Positions 46,314 to 57,559 of a stretch of 64,000 nt of DNA are shown piece by piece. The stretch lies in NCBI GenBank assembly GCA_039720395.1, contig CM077822.1, positions 17,563,043 to 17,627,042 of the forward strand, in the 5' to 3' direction. The DNA comes from Liquidambar formosana. Lineage: Eukaryota; Streptophyta; Magnoliopsida; Saxifragales; Altingiaceae. The position numbers and the translations under genes are program-made. Below the pieces are notes generated by a model. The model was not told where the DNA came from. It made no database searches and was given only the letters and a program-made list of their open reading frames with translations. Within the stretch, counting starts at the first letter, position 1. Each line of letters starts with the position of its first letter.

Positions 46314-47460
46314 ATGCAAATAACAAAAATCAAAAGAAAAACTCAATCCTATATGCTCTTATATGCTCCTATATGCTCTAAACACCCTAACATGCACAAA
46401 AACTATCTAAAAACATGCTAAATAGGCATTACCATGATGAAAATATCATATGATAATCCTAAACATGAAAAGAAAATCTACCATGATGCCTTAGGTAAGT
46501 ACTTTATGTAAGAATGTGAAATAATCATCCTTACGGCGAGCTTTCTTAAGTAAAACTATTCAGAGATAATTTTACGTAGAAATCACTCTATATGAATGGT
46601 TTCTTCACATATCCTACGTAAAATATATACCTAAGAATGCAAGGAAACTCACAGCGCAATTAAACACACTCTAGAAAGCACCTATGCACAACCTCACCCT
46701 CTAAGGACGATAATTATCCTCGAAAAGGAAAATCATCCATACACCTATGAAGACGAGGCTTACACAGCAAGTGTCCTATACAAAAGATGCTTAAAATCAT
46801 GCATATAATTGAACCATGAAGAGAAAACGGCCTAAACACATCAACTAATTTTCTGTGTAAAACGTACCTCTATCCTTAAGGGAGAAACTATCCTACCAGC
46901 AAGCAATTCGCAATCCTAATCCACTAACATGCATTCTCATCATATTTGAATCATATACACTCTAAAATATAGAGTATATATGATTCCTAAATCAATTCTA
47001 AGCCATAATTATGCAGAGAATGGAGTAGAAGAAGAAGGAATCATAAAAGAAAGCAAAGGAGATTTACAATGAAGCAAGGGTCTTCGCTGCATTCTTCCTT
47101 CTCTTTAGCTTGGTTCCCTTCTAGTTCTCCTTCAAAATTGCAGTAGAAAGCCTCCTCCAAGTGATATGGGTGTGTTCAAACTCGTGGTCCCCCTCTCTTA
47201 TGAATATGAAGTGTCAAATAAGCCAAAAAGTCCCCTATGCTGATGAATGAGCCTCTATTTATAACCAACCAACCATATGAACCAATGGTTGAGATTAATT
47301 CATCATAAAATCAATCTAGGGCTGTAATTAAGTCCCATGAATGTTAAACAACTCAAAACCACCTCCCAATAGGCTTAAAAGTCCTTTAGAAGGCAAAAAA
47401 TCGGAGTGGTAGAGTCCCATTTCGTCAAAAACTCAAAAAGAGAAAAATCAGGATGGGACT

Positions 47461-47519
47461 CTCGGGTGACCGGTTGGGGTGAACCGGTCCAACCGGTTGG
47501 GCCCAACCGGTCACCCGAG
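47461..47519. repeat. GC-rich perfect hairpin in the Tat LTR
   Basis: CTCGGGTGACCGGTTGGG (47461-47478) and its exact inverse (47502-47519) enclose a 23-nt loop that itself holds ACCGGT and AACCGGTT. Strongly GC-rich in an AT-rich LTR. Confidence 0.85.
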
Positions 47520-48116
47520 GAGAATCCAAAAATTTTGGAATTCTAGCTCGGTTTGGACTCCGAACTTCAAACGGACACAAATTCTTCATTTTAACTCCGA
47601 TTTGAGTGATTCAAAAGCCAAAATTTCAAAGATTCAATGTAGAATAAGCCTATAATAATCTTGAACCAAAAATCCCTGACCACGGTCAAGTGGCTGGGTT
47701 TTCGTGAGGCGATTACCCGAAAAACGGTCAATTAAGCATAGGGTAATGTGGTGAACCAATCCCAAACCTATCAATAAATTAAATTGGCACTTCAATTAGA
47801 CTCATTTCATCATTCTAAGGCCAATGGAACTCTCCGGAACAAATTTGGAAGTCAATTGGAAAATATACGAAGTAAAAGACGAAATTGCCCTTTAAGTCGC
47901 AAAAGTTCTAATTAGCTACCCAAACCTATCTGGAATTGAACCAAATTTGACACACATATCTAAAATGATCCTAGAAACTAAATGCAAGTGATGGGACTCA
48001 ACAAAGAGACAAAAATATGCATGCAATGATGACCTACTTTCCTAAGGCTTAAAATGGCAAAATTGTCCTTTAAGGATTAGGGACTCCTAGATGCTTCTAA
48101 ACCTATCCAAATACTA

Positions 48117-48833
48117 TCATGATCTCATGGGGGTGAAAATGGGGTGTCTACAACTGGGTTGTACAAAACCTTGCTCCTTCAACTCTTGTAACTGCTTTTT
48201 CAACTCCTTCATCTCCAATGGTGCCATACGATAAGGAGCACTAGCAATAGGAGTTGTGCCTGGAATTACATCAATGGTAAAATCAATCTCTCTTTTAGGG
48301 GGCAGTCCAAATACTTTTTGAAACACATCAATATATTCTTGTACCACTGGTATAGACTCTATAGGTGGATTCTTACTAAAATTTTCAATCTCAGCAAGGA
48401 ATCCACTAGTAAAACTATCTCTGATTGGCTCACAATGGAAAAGAAAAGGTTGGTCTAGATTAGAAAAGAAAATTGTCTTCTTGCGGCAATCTAGAATAGC
48501 ACTATAGCTAGTAAGCCAATCTGTCCCAAGGATAACATCAAATCTCTTCATACTCAGCACTATAAGATCTGCAGGTATCTCTCTAACTCCTAGTCTTATC
48601 ATGCATCTCTTACACACATGCTTAAGTTCTATTGTGCCGCCCAAAGGTGTAGTAACAATCAAGGGTACATCAAGATATTCTGGACTCAATCCTAGAATAT
48701 CCACAAACATAGTTGAAATGAAAGAATGGGTTGCACCAGTATCAAATAAAATCTTCACACAACTATTGAGAACAAAAAGGGTACCTTCAATTCCTGCTTG
48801 TTCTGGAACAACGACATAGGCACGCCCTACTCC
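48117..48833 (-). pseudogene. Tekay aspartic protease and start of reverse transcriptase, truncated
   Basis: In the same frame as Gag after one TAA. The protease catalytic motif is LFDTGATHSFIS (near 48750-48715), with DVILGTDWLTSY following. Then the RT lead-in: PPKREIDFTIDVIPGTTPIA and KELKKQLQELKEQGFVQPS. Coding identity ends at about 48153, where the nested Tat LTR starts; the last residues of the open frame are LTR sequence. RT palm motifs are absent. Confidence 0.88.
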
Positions 48834-49757
48834 TTATTGTGCTGGTGGTTGATTGTTCTTCCGAGGCTTCTTGCAATCCCGACTAAGGTGCCCCTTCTCC
48901 TCACAATTGTAGCAGACTATATTCTTAGGTCGGGTACAATCTTTAGCCCGATGACTTACGATTCCACAATTAAAACATGCGCCTTTCTGCTGCAAAGATG
49001 ATGCACTTTGAGCATTTCCTGCATTATTCTTCCGCTTCTTCCAAGCTGGATTCCCTTTCTCTTGTCTCCCTGACTTGCCTTGTTGATTCCTCTTTTCCTT
49101 ATTCTTTTGTTCCTTGTCAGCTAGGTATCTCTTATTGTCTTCCTCATGCCTCAGGGCTTTTCTTATAATTTCTTCATAGGGCCTATCCACTTCTCCAACC
49201 AAGATTCGTCGAATAGGAGGTACTAGCCCTGAAATAAACTTTCGCACTCGCCTCTCTTCAGTAGCAACTAAGTGAGGTGCACAGTGTGACAAAGCTTCAA
49301 ACTTATTGAGATACCCTGTCACAGACAAAGTATCCTGCTCCAAACGAATAAACTCCATCTCCAGCTTCTCCTTCTCAGTGGATGGAAAATATTTTCCCAA
49401 AAATCTGCTTTTAAAATCATCCCATGTCATAGTTCGAGCAGCTTCCCCCCCTGTCATTCCTTTTATAGAGTCCCACCAATTCTTAGCTTCCCCAACTAGT
49501 TGAAAGACTGCAAGTTTGCGCTTCTCAATATCAGAACAATTCATCACTTCAAACAAATCTTCCAAATGGCGTAGCCATTGTTCTACTTTAATACCTCCAT
49601 CTGTACCATCAAATTCTTTAGGCCTTAGCTTCTGAAATTTTTCTATTGGACTTTCTCTCGAATGATTCATATGACCCAATCGCTCAATGAAAACACTTAA
49701 AAATCCCAAAGGATCTTCTCTAGGATTAGGTATATTTCCTTGTCCTTGTTCAGTCAT
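48834..49757 (-). pseudogene. Tekay Gag
   Basis: A 307-codon open frame from MTEQGQGN (49757). The retrotransposon Gag domain spans about residues 45-190 (FQKLRPKEFDG...WLRHLEDLFEVMNC...FSRFLGKYFP-like block, ALSHCAPHLV). A basic linker at about 220-260 (KEKRNQQGKSGRQEKGNPAW) precedes two CCHC zinc knuckles, CFNCGIVSHRAKDC and CYNCEEKGHLSRDC. The stop TAA (48836-48834) lies in frame with the protease that follows. In most chromoviruses Gag and Pol share one frame, so the TAA is probably a mutation (CAA/GAA to TAA); a recoding stop cannot be excluded. Marked pseudogene because the element is dead. Confidence 0.85.
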
Positions 49758-50006
49758 GATTCTACAAAAGAAATAAAATTATCTCTTTAGAATCCACAAA
49801 CTAAAATTTTAGCAAAGTTAATTTTCATTAATCATATTTCATAACTATTTACATCATAATCTCTGTGATTTACAAAAAAAATATAGCACATATACTGCTA
49901 TGCCTAAGGCTCCTATCCAAAAAGTATTACCCTATCGTAGGGTATAAATCACAGATCTCCAAAACTATAGTACTATCTATATACATCCTTTCTACTTACT
50001 ACTACA

Positions 50007-50708
50007 TCACTCATCATCACTCCCTCGATGGAGTCCATCAACTGTCGGGCTAGATCCTATAGATGTTGCCTCATCTGATCCCACATCCTCCTTGGGATCT
50101 GTCTCTATCGGCTCCATCTCTGATTCTATGTCCTCAGGTACATACTCTTCGGGTGCTGCTTCTTCAGGTTCTATCTCCTCAGGATCTACCTCTTCAGGAT
50201 CTGACTCCTCCAGCTCAGCCTCCTCAGGCTCTATCTCGTCCTCTGACTCTGAGTCGAAAGAGATATAGACAATCTCCGGCTCTATCTCTTCAAGCTCTAT
50301 CTCATCCTTAGACTCTAAGTCGGAGGATATATAAATAATATCGGGCTCTGCCTAGGGAAAAGGGACTGGTATCCCTAGATGTATCTGAGGAGCTGGAGGT
50401 ACTACTACATGCGGTAAAACTCCTAAGTCCCGCAATACTGCAATGTCAATCTCCTCCATGATATCAGAACGGGTTCGCATATAGGTGACAAACTCTCTCA
50501 CCCGCTGGTCAGCATCCAAATAAAAATCTCTCATAATCTCAAAAGATCGTGGAATATAACTTTCTTGGCTGAGGTAAGCTCTCCGTGTCTCTTGGTAAAT
50601 CACGTGCCAAGCATCTTCTCACAGCGCCTCATGGTATCGCACAGGATCTCGGGGTTCGATACCCTAGGGTCCTAGAACATATCCTCCTCTGTGATCGTTT
50701 CCATCCAT
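50007..50708 (-). pseudogene. Tekay leader ORF with acidic repeat tail, three stops
   Basis: A single frame from ATG 50708 (MDGNDHRGGYVLGP) to TGA 50009-50007, interrupted by TAG, TGA and TAG (the last at 50354-50352). The first half has no known domain (AYLSQESYIPRSFEIMRDFY). The last 110 codons are strongly acidic: two copies of (I/V)YIS-D-ES-DEIE followed by repeats of (D/E)PEE(V/I/A). It lies between PBS and Gag. Function unknown; it may be an element-specific accessory frame. Confidence 0.5.
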
Positions 50709-50787
50709 TCTAACTACAACCCAAATCAAATATATTAGTAATAATCATAAATTTTAAATAATCAACCCTAACCTAGATTTAAACCTA

Positions 50788-50800
50788 GGCTCTGATACCA
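50788..50800 (-). other. Primer-binding site of the Tekay element
   Basis: TGGTATCAGAGCC on the minus strand, 3 nt from the LTR end, complementary to the initiator Met-tRNA 3' end. Confidence 0.9.
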
Positions 50801-50803
50801 AAT

Positions 50804-53603
50804 TGTAACACCCACATACATGAACATAATAATTTCATATGCTTCTATAATTCAAACCATAACACATATACATATGCGTCTACTACAATAGAGTCTTCAC
50901 CATAATAGTACAAACACTAGGTTTTTCAAGTAATTACATCATATATAAAATTTAAAGAAAATAAGACTAATCTGCTCGATTAGCTTAATTCATCTTTAGC
51001 CTCCCCTGAAAAATTAATTTTCAAAAAAAAATAAGCTGTCTAGCTTAGTGAGAAACCAAAATAAAATTTATGATTTCACTTGAAATTTAGTTAATTTCAT
51101 CAATCTAAAAATGCATATCTCATGCTAAAACATTGTGGCACATAATTGATAATATTACAAAATATCTCATACCTGAATCGTTGTTGTATCTCACAACTTG
51201 CAAAATATAATTCAAAATAATACACATAGGCCTCATGCCAAATGTGTTCTACTATTCAGCCACAGCACATATGCCTCATTGCAACATGTGTATATAGATC
51301 ACGGCCTACTTGCACAATGAGTCTGTATATTAGTGCACTAACTATGGGATATGCTCAATCCCGGCTGTCTCCCATCATCAACATTTTGATTTATCTCACA
51401 TCAATAGATATAAATCCAACAATATAAATGTGCCACAATAATACATCATAAAATTCAACATAACAAATCACAATAATAAATCATCTCATTGATTTATTTC
51501 AACATCATAAGCTATGATAAACTTCAAATAATAAATCATCTCATTGATTTATTTCAACAGTCATAAAGCCTAATAAACTTCAAATAATAAATCAGTTCAT
51601 TGATTTATTTCAACAGTTATAAGCTACTATACGTGTAAAATAATAAATCATCTCATATCGCCACATACGAATTTCTCATTTCCATCATTAAGTAACCCTT
51701 TGCTTTCAATCGTTAAGATTATGATCATATGAAACTTCCACTGTATAACCCCCTTTTTTTTTTTTAAATATAGGGTAGTTCTAAGAAATTTTTGGTCCAA
51801 ACTATGCCAAGATCAAAGATCATTAAAACCATTTTGGGTAAATAGGAGCAAAATGGTCATTTAACTCAAACAGGGGTAATTTTTTTGATATTAATAAAAT
51901 CTCACAAAATTTTTCCAGAAAATAGTACCCTTTAACATGAGCACAATGACTCAAGTTTCATCAAAATCAGATTTAAAATGAAAGTTTTATAAGTCTTCAA
52001 AGTTAGTTATGGCATTAAAAACTCAAAAATAGCCCATCTTTAAAAATATTCTCATCTTCCAAACAGCAAAATGACCCCTTAAGAATTTTTATTATTTCCT
52101 TTTATGATTTTAGAAAAAATTTGGCATTCAAAAAGTCTCATTTACCCCCTTAAATCAGTGCTGGTGCATCGAGGGTGTGTGCACCCTACAGCACTAGATC
52201 ATTTGCCCCTTCTTCTTCCTCACGGGTTCTGCTACTTTTTGCAGAATTTTTCATTTCAAATCTAAATATTTTAGAAACTTTAAAAAAATCCACAGGGCTC
52301 ATTTCTCACCCAAAAATTACGAATTAGATGTCCATGGAAAGATCTTGAGCTCTAGTATTTATTAAAATTATAAAACATAAGAAATACTCAACTCTAAACT
52401 CACGATTTATCAAAAACTAAATTCTAGTTTTAGATTTATTTCTCCCTACATACACGAAATTGGAACTTCAAATTTATACAGCAATTTCTTATGATCATAA
52501 CCCTCTTTCAACCAAAGTTTCACGCCTTAAATACATCTATAGCACTAGAAACTTAAATCTGAAATTTTCAGGAAATCCATTAATGGTTTCAAAGTTCTCA
52601 AAACCACTAAATCCTCTATATAAAACAAATACATTAGAGGGAAATCAGGTTTCTCACCTCACAGAAGAGTGTATGCCTCCTTTATCACTCCCCTTTCAGT
52701 CTCTTCTCTTCTCTCTCTACTGTGCTCTCTCTCTCTCTCTCTTTGTCCCGCACAGCAAAACATCCAGCTATATATATACCCTTTGCATGAAAATCACATG
52801 ACATGTGGTTTAAAGCCTAAGCCAATTGTCACCCTAAAGCAGCCATGGGGTTTTAAGCTCATGCCAAATGTCTATAGGAGATTGCCATGTGTTGCGGCAC
52901 TCCTCTCTTCTAATGCCACTCGGCATTTCCACACAAGCCATATGGCATCCATTCATGCCATTTGGCTATCCCTTACGTGTCATTTGACATCCTCATATAT
53001 ATATATATATCTATACTATATTATATTTAGGAGTTTTTTGCTGACATCAGCACAGTGTATAAGGTGGCTGCTTGAGAGCCTTTCCCTCCTAAAGCCTAAG
53101 TTCTCCTTCACTTTGGGCCCACATCTCTACCTCTTCTTTCTTTCTCTTTCCTCCCACATCTATTTTTTTATTTCTCCTCTTAGATCATATTTCTTTCTCT
53201 CTTCTTTTTCTTTTCTTTCTTCTATTTGTGTATTTCTAATTTCAAAATTTGAAAGCCATTGACTGTCTGTCTTTTCTCTCTTGATCTCTCCAACTCCCAA
53301 TTCCTTATCATCCCAGCAATTCCCTTACATCATTTTTTCCATTATCATTATCGTTCTCATTTTTAGGCTGAAACTGTAATGAATGCAAAATTGGGTACTT
53401 TGGATTGGATATGTGATTGAGATTAACATTGGGATCATGTATGCAAAAAGTTGAACCATATATAAAAACATATTGGCCTAAACTCGGATCACTAAGCTAT
53501 TTGTGATTCCTGCGCATCGCGCGGGTTCATACTAGTATATATATATATAAATATGTATAGGTGTATATATATATGTGTGTGTGATTTTTATTGGGTCGTT
53601 ACA
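50804..53603 (-). repeat. 5' LTR of the Tekay element (2800 bp)
   Basis: Bounded by TGTAACACCC and GTTACA. Collinear with the left LTR except for the 526-bp Helitron at 53010-53535 in place of the MITE, a shorter (CT)n tract, and scattered substitutions. Confidence 0.92.
53010..53535 (+). mobile_element. Non-autonomous Helitron in the right Tekay LTR
   Basis: Starts TCTATACTATATTATATTTA and ends with the hairpin CCTGCGCATCGCGCGGG, spacer TTCATA and CTAG, inserted between A (53009) and T (53536) of a TA tract. The left LTR lacks it, giving an empty-site comparison. 526 bp, no coding capacity. Confidence 0.9.
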
Positions 53604-53608
53604 CTAAG

Positions 53609-54047
53609 TTTAATAGCATAACCAATCTTAATTACCCTCGTTATAAAGCCTTTTATCTTATAGCTATAACAAACAACAATAGAGTACAATTAGTGTGTAA
53701 CATTTCATCAAACACTTGGTGGGCAAGATCAATAAGTCTATATGTCTATAATAACAATTGACTATTGCGTTGAGTATTAACAAGTTAGGATTGAAATGAC
53801 TTCTTTTATGAGACAACCAAATTCCAAAATGTATGTCTCCAATAGTCTGTTATACTACCACTCAGAAAATTTGGTGGGTGTGCTTATATGGGACCTTACA
53901 ACGCTATAGATGGGAGGCACCACGGTATCTTTTTATTGTTTCTTTTTTCTTTTTGGATTATTCAATAATTTCTTTTTGAACTGGTGTTTCTTCCCTCTCA
54001 TCCAAAAAAAAAAAAAAAAAGAAAAAAAAGAAAAGCAAAGGTCATCT
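53609..54047. other. No gene recognised
   Basis: Short spacer between the Tekay element and the 3' end of the DDB1 copy, with an A-rich tract at 54005-54035. Confidence 0.5.
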
Positions 54048-54152
54048 CTAAGAATGCAACTTCCTCAACACTGTCACTCTCTTGCAAAGATCCTCCACTG
54101 TAACACCCATTCTCTTTTAAATTTCAACCCTTCGATTGCGGCTGAGATCAAG

Positions 54153-54511
54153 GGTTACGCGCATAGAAGCATGGATTTAGGAAGGAAATTGAGAGAGTAA
54201 TTATGGTCAGATTTCAAAAAAGGAATTCAGATCTTGAGAGGAAATTACTACATAATTTGTGGGATTGGGGGATTAGATTGCTAATTTAAGGGGTAGATTT
54301 TAGGAGGGAATTTTTGCAGACTTTATGGCTGAGATCATTAAGTTTTCTAGTTTAGTTAAGGGTTGAGTCAATAAATAGGGGCTGTATTCAATGAGAAGTT
54401 ATGAATAAAAAACTATCCTTTTTCCTATGTTGAAATAGAGGTTCCCCCCGGAAGAAGGAATTTGGCTTGTTTTCTATCATTCTTCTTCCTCAATAGGGCT
54501 TGAACCTATCA
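54153..54511 (+). repeat. 5' LTR of the Reina element
   Basis: Collinear with 58946-59303. The 54-105 bp left of it look LTR-like (TGTAACACCC at 54099) but are DDB1 coding sequence. Confidence 0.85.
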
Positions 54512-54560
54512 TTTTGTATCAAAGCTCTTTCCTGGCGTTGTGGTCTTTCGCAAGGTCTGG

Positions 54561-55730
54561 ATGGCAGAAGGGACTAGGATGCAGGAACTCAAGCAGCTTA
54601 TCAATGACAAGGCAGCAAGGCATGAAGCAACAGTAGTAGACCTTCGAGCCTTAGTGACTGCCATTGACTTGAAATACGATCAGATTTTCGAGTAGGTTAC
54701 TCAACAATCACAAAGGACGCTGCAAGGGGATCATGAGGGCACATCTTCACCCGGAAAATCTTTCAGGTCTTCCTCTTATACGATGAGTGGCAGAGTACCC
54801 ACTCGATATGCAAAGATCGACTTCCCACAGAATGCCGGAGAAGATCCGTTGGGGTGGTCCTATAAAGCAGAAAGGTTCTTTGGATTCAATCAAACTGAGG
54901 AGAAGCAAAAGGTCCTTCTTGCTGCAATTCATTTTGATAAGGATACGATTGACTAGTACCAATGGTTTGAAAAAACCAGAGGATGTGTCTCGTGGCCAGA
55001 TCTTATTGAAGCTTTACACATACGATTTGGACCAAATGCTTATGATGATCATGTTCATGCTCTTACAAAGCTACAACAAACAGCTTTAGTCAAGGAGTAT
55101 CAAATCCAACTTGAAAGACTTTCCAATCAGACGGTGGGGTTGACAGAGCCTTTCTTTGTTAGTTGCTTTATTAATAGGTTGAAAGATGAGATCAGACCTG
55201 GGGTACAAATGTTTAAACCGACCTCTATAATGCAAGTAATTGGGCTCGCACGCCTCTAAGAAGATAATATTAACATGCTGACCCACAAAAGCAAGTCAAT
55301 CACAGGTAAATTACCTTCCAGTGCACCTGTGGCACCTAGATCAAACACTGCAACAACACTTCCACCCATAAAATGAATCACCCAATCTCAAATGCAAGAG
55401 AGGCGAGACAAGGGACTATGCTACTACTATGATGAAAGGTATGTACCAGGTCATCGTTGTAAAACAAAACATATGTTCTTACTAGATGCGGAAGAGCTGG
55501 TGGAATCACAAGAAATGGAAGCAGATACAAAGCATGAAGAGCCTTTAGAGGGAGTAGAAACAGAATTTCAAGTGTCCATACATGCCTTAGTAGGTTCGGT
55601 GTCACCCCAGACTATGCGCATTCGTGGATTTATAAAATGTCAGCCCATCATGATTCTCATTGATTCTAGGAGCACTCACAATTTACTGGATTCACGGGTT
55701 GCCAAGAGAATCGATTGCTAAATTAAGGAA
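54561..55730 (+). pseudogene. Reina Gag and protease
   Basis: Starts ATG 54561 (MAEGTRMQELKQLINDK). The Gag core WSYKAERFFGFNQTEEKQKV leads to a degenerate zinc motif C-Y-Y-Y-D-E-R-Y-V-P-G-H-R-C in which the second Cys is Tyr. The protease motif reads DSRSTHN where DSGSTHN is expected, so the active-site Gly is lost. Stops at several points, for example after IFE (about 54692) and KRIDC (about 55719). Confidence 0.8.
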
Positions 55731-56189
55731 GGGACCCCATTTGATGTCACTGTTACTAATAGTGAAAAATTGATAAGTTAGGGGGTTTGCTCAAACTTTA
55801 GCTTTGTGATGCAGGGATCCACATTCAATGCCAAGGCTTATTTACTACCATTAGAAGGATGTAACTTGGTGTTGGGTATCCAATGGCTCTCCACCTTGGG
55901 CCCTATCACTTAGGATTTTTCAAAACTAAAGATCGAGTTCACTTTTAATGCTCGGAGGTATTCATTGAGAGGGGCACAATATGGAACAGTGAAGTTCGTG
56001 GATGCAAAAAAAATGAGCCAATTGGTGAAAAAGGATAATGGGTTTGTAGCTCAACTTTCTTCCATTGAAGGCAAGGGGATGGAAGGTGATATCTCTCCAG
56101 AATTGTAAAGGCTATTAGAAGGATATGTAGACATATTTGTTAAACCTACAGGACTTCCTCTTATCCGATCTCATAACCATAGGATACCA

Positions 56190-57540
56190 CTAATTCCAAA
56201 CAGCGAGCCTCCAAATGTACGACCCTACCGATATCCTCACTTCCAAAAAAGTGAGATCGAAAAGCTTGTCAGAGGAATGTTGGAGGTTAGGAATTGTGCA
56301 ACCTAGCACCAGTCTAGTTTTCATCTCCAGTCTTGTTGGTACTGAAAAAAGGACAACAGTTGGAGCATGTGCGTAGACTACCTGTGCTCTAAACAAGGTC
56401 ACAATTAAGGACAAATTTCCCATCCCTGTTATTGACGAGTTGCTGGACGAACTCCATAGAGCTACCTGTTTTTCCAAATTGGATCTTCGATCAGGATACT
56501 GCCAAATTCGAGTTCACAAGGCAGACACTGCAAAGACTGCCTTTCGAACCCACGAAGGGCACTATGAATTTCTAGTAATGCCTTTTGGTCTGACAAATAC
56601 TCCATCCACTTTTCAAAGCTTAATGAATGAGGTATTTCACCCCTATATTAGAAAATTCATTTTGGTTTTCTTTGACGATATATTGGTGTATAGTAAGACT
56701 TGGACAGAACATATGGAGCATCTGAAGCACAGACTACAATTACTACGCCAACACCAGCTTTTCGTTAAACACTCCAAATGTGCTTTTGGCGTTCGTAAAC
56801 TTGAGTATTTAGGCCACATAATATCTGAAAAAGGGGTAGCTGCAGATCCTACCAAGATATCATGCATGAAGTAGTGGCCTAAACCAAAGACCTTAAAGGG
56901 CTTGAAAGGGTTTTTAGGCCTTACGGGGTGTTATAGGAGCTTTGTTCGAGACTATGGCAAGATAAGCAAACCACTCACAAATATGTTGAAGAAAGATGCC
57001 TTCCGATAGACACCGAGGCTGAATTTGCATTTGAAGCTCTTAAGGAGGCTATGACCACCACCCCTGTACTAGCACTGCCCGACTTTACTAAGGAATTCAT
57101 AGTAGAGTGTGATGCTTCAGGGACAAGAATAGGCACTGTGCTACAACAGTTGGGGAGACCTATAGCATATACAAGCAAAGCATTTAGTGGATGCAATTTG
57201 GGGCCCTCAACTTAGGAAAAAGAAATGTTAGCTACGGTTCATGCAGTGTTAAAGTGGAGACCATATTTGTTGGGCAGGCACTTCAAGGTGAAAACTGACC
57301 ATCACATCCTAAAATATCTTTTTGAACAGCGTATCACTTCCCCTTCACAGCAAAAATGGCTCACCAAGTTGCTTGGCTATGACTACGAAATTTTTTATAA
57401 AAAGAGAAGAGAGAGCCACACAGCAGACGCACTTTGTTGGCAACAAGAAGAGGTAGGTACAGCCATAGCTATGACAGCACCCCAAGCATCTTGGATAGCA
57501 CAAATTAAGGACGAATGGCAGACTAATTCTGAATTATAGG
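56190..57540 (+). pseudogene. Reina reverse transcriptase and RNase H
   Basis: The RT palm is readable: [20 protein letters not shown], then [16 protein letters not shown], and the active-site block FFDDILVYS (56668 onward). RNase H follows with VECDASGTRIGTVLQQ (about 57100), EKEMLATVHAVLKWRPYLLG, KTDHHILKYL and a degenerate HTADALC. Stops after SCMK (56872) and at other points make it non-functional. Confidence 0.88.
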
Positions 57541-57559
57541 AGATCATTACCAAACTTAC

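Larger units (their letters stand above)
42861..48152 (-). mobile_element. Nested Tat/Ogre-type Gypsy element, 3' part deleted
   Basis: On the minus strand a 5' LTR (48152-44780, TGTAGACACC...GGTTCACA), an Arg-type PBS (44776-44759), a leader, and Gag (about 43830-42861) remain. Pol and the 3' LTR are missing. It entered the Tekay RT just after the residues GFVQPS; the flanking pentamer on that side is ACTGG (48153-48157, plus strand). The other junction is the deletion point in Tekay RNase H at about 42861, so the second target-site copy is lost. Confidence 0.85.
44780..48152 (-). repeat. 5' LTR of the nested Tat element (3373 bp)
   Basis: Starts TGTAGACACCCCATTTTCAC and ends GTGGTTCACA on the minus strand. 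Contains a tandem pair of about 166 bp (45982-46313), many 'tagaactcta / agagatagaa' repeats at 45660-45870, 'catcctatccactagcaaatatg' repeats at 45297-45425, and a GC-rich hairpin at 47461-47519. Confidence 0.8.
38552..53603 (-). mobile_element. Tekay/Del-type Gypsy (chromovirus) retrotransposon, 15 kb, nested and defective
   Basis: LTRs 38552-41203 and 50804-53603 are near-identical (TGTAACACCC...GTTACA). They are flanked by the 5-bp target duplication CTAAG (38547-38551, 53604-53608). Order on the minus strand: LTR, Met-tRNA PBS, acidic leader ORF, Gag with two zinc knuckles, protease, start of RT, [nested Tat element and deletion], RNase H tail, integrase with chromodomain, polypurine tract, LTR. 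The integrase C-terminus (ARILDRYKKILRN...PLVKVQW...EASWE) marks the Tekay lineage. It is defective: RT and most of RNase H are gone, and several stop codons are present. Confidence 0.92.

Noticed and set aside
50063..50311. Plus-strand Leu/Pro-rich frame
   Set aside because: Antisense of the acidic repeat tail of the Tekay leader ORF.
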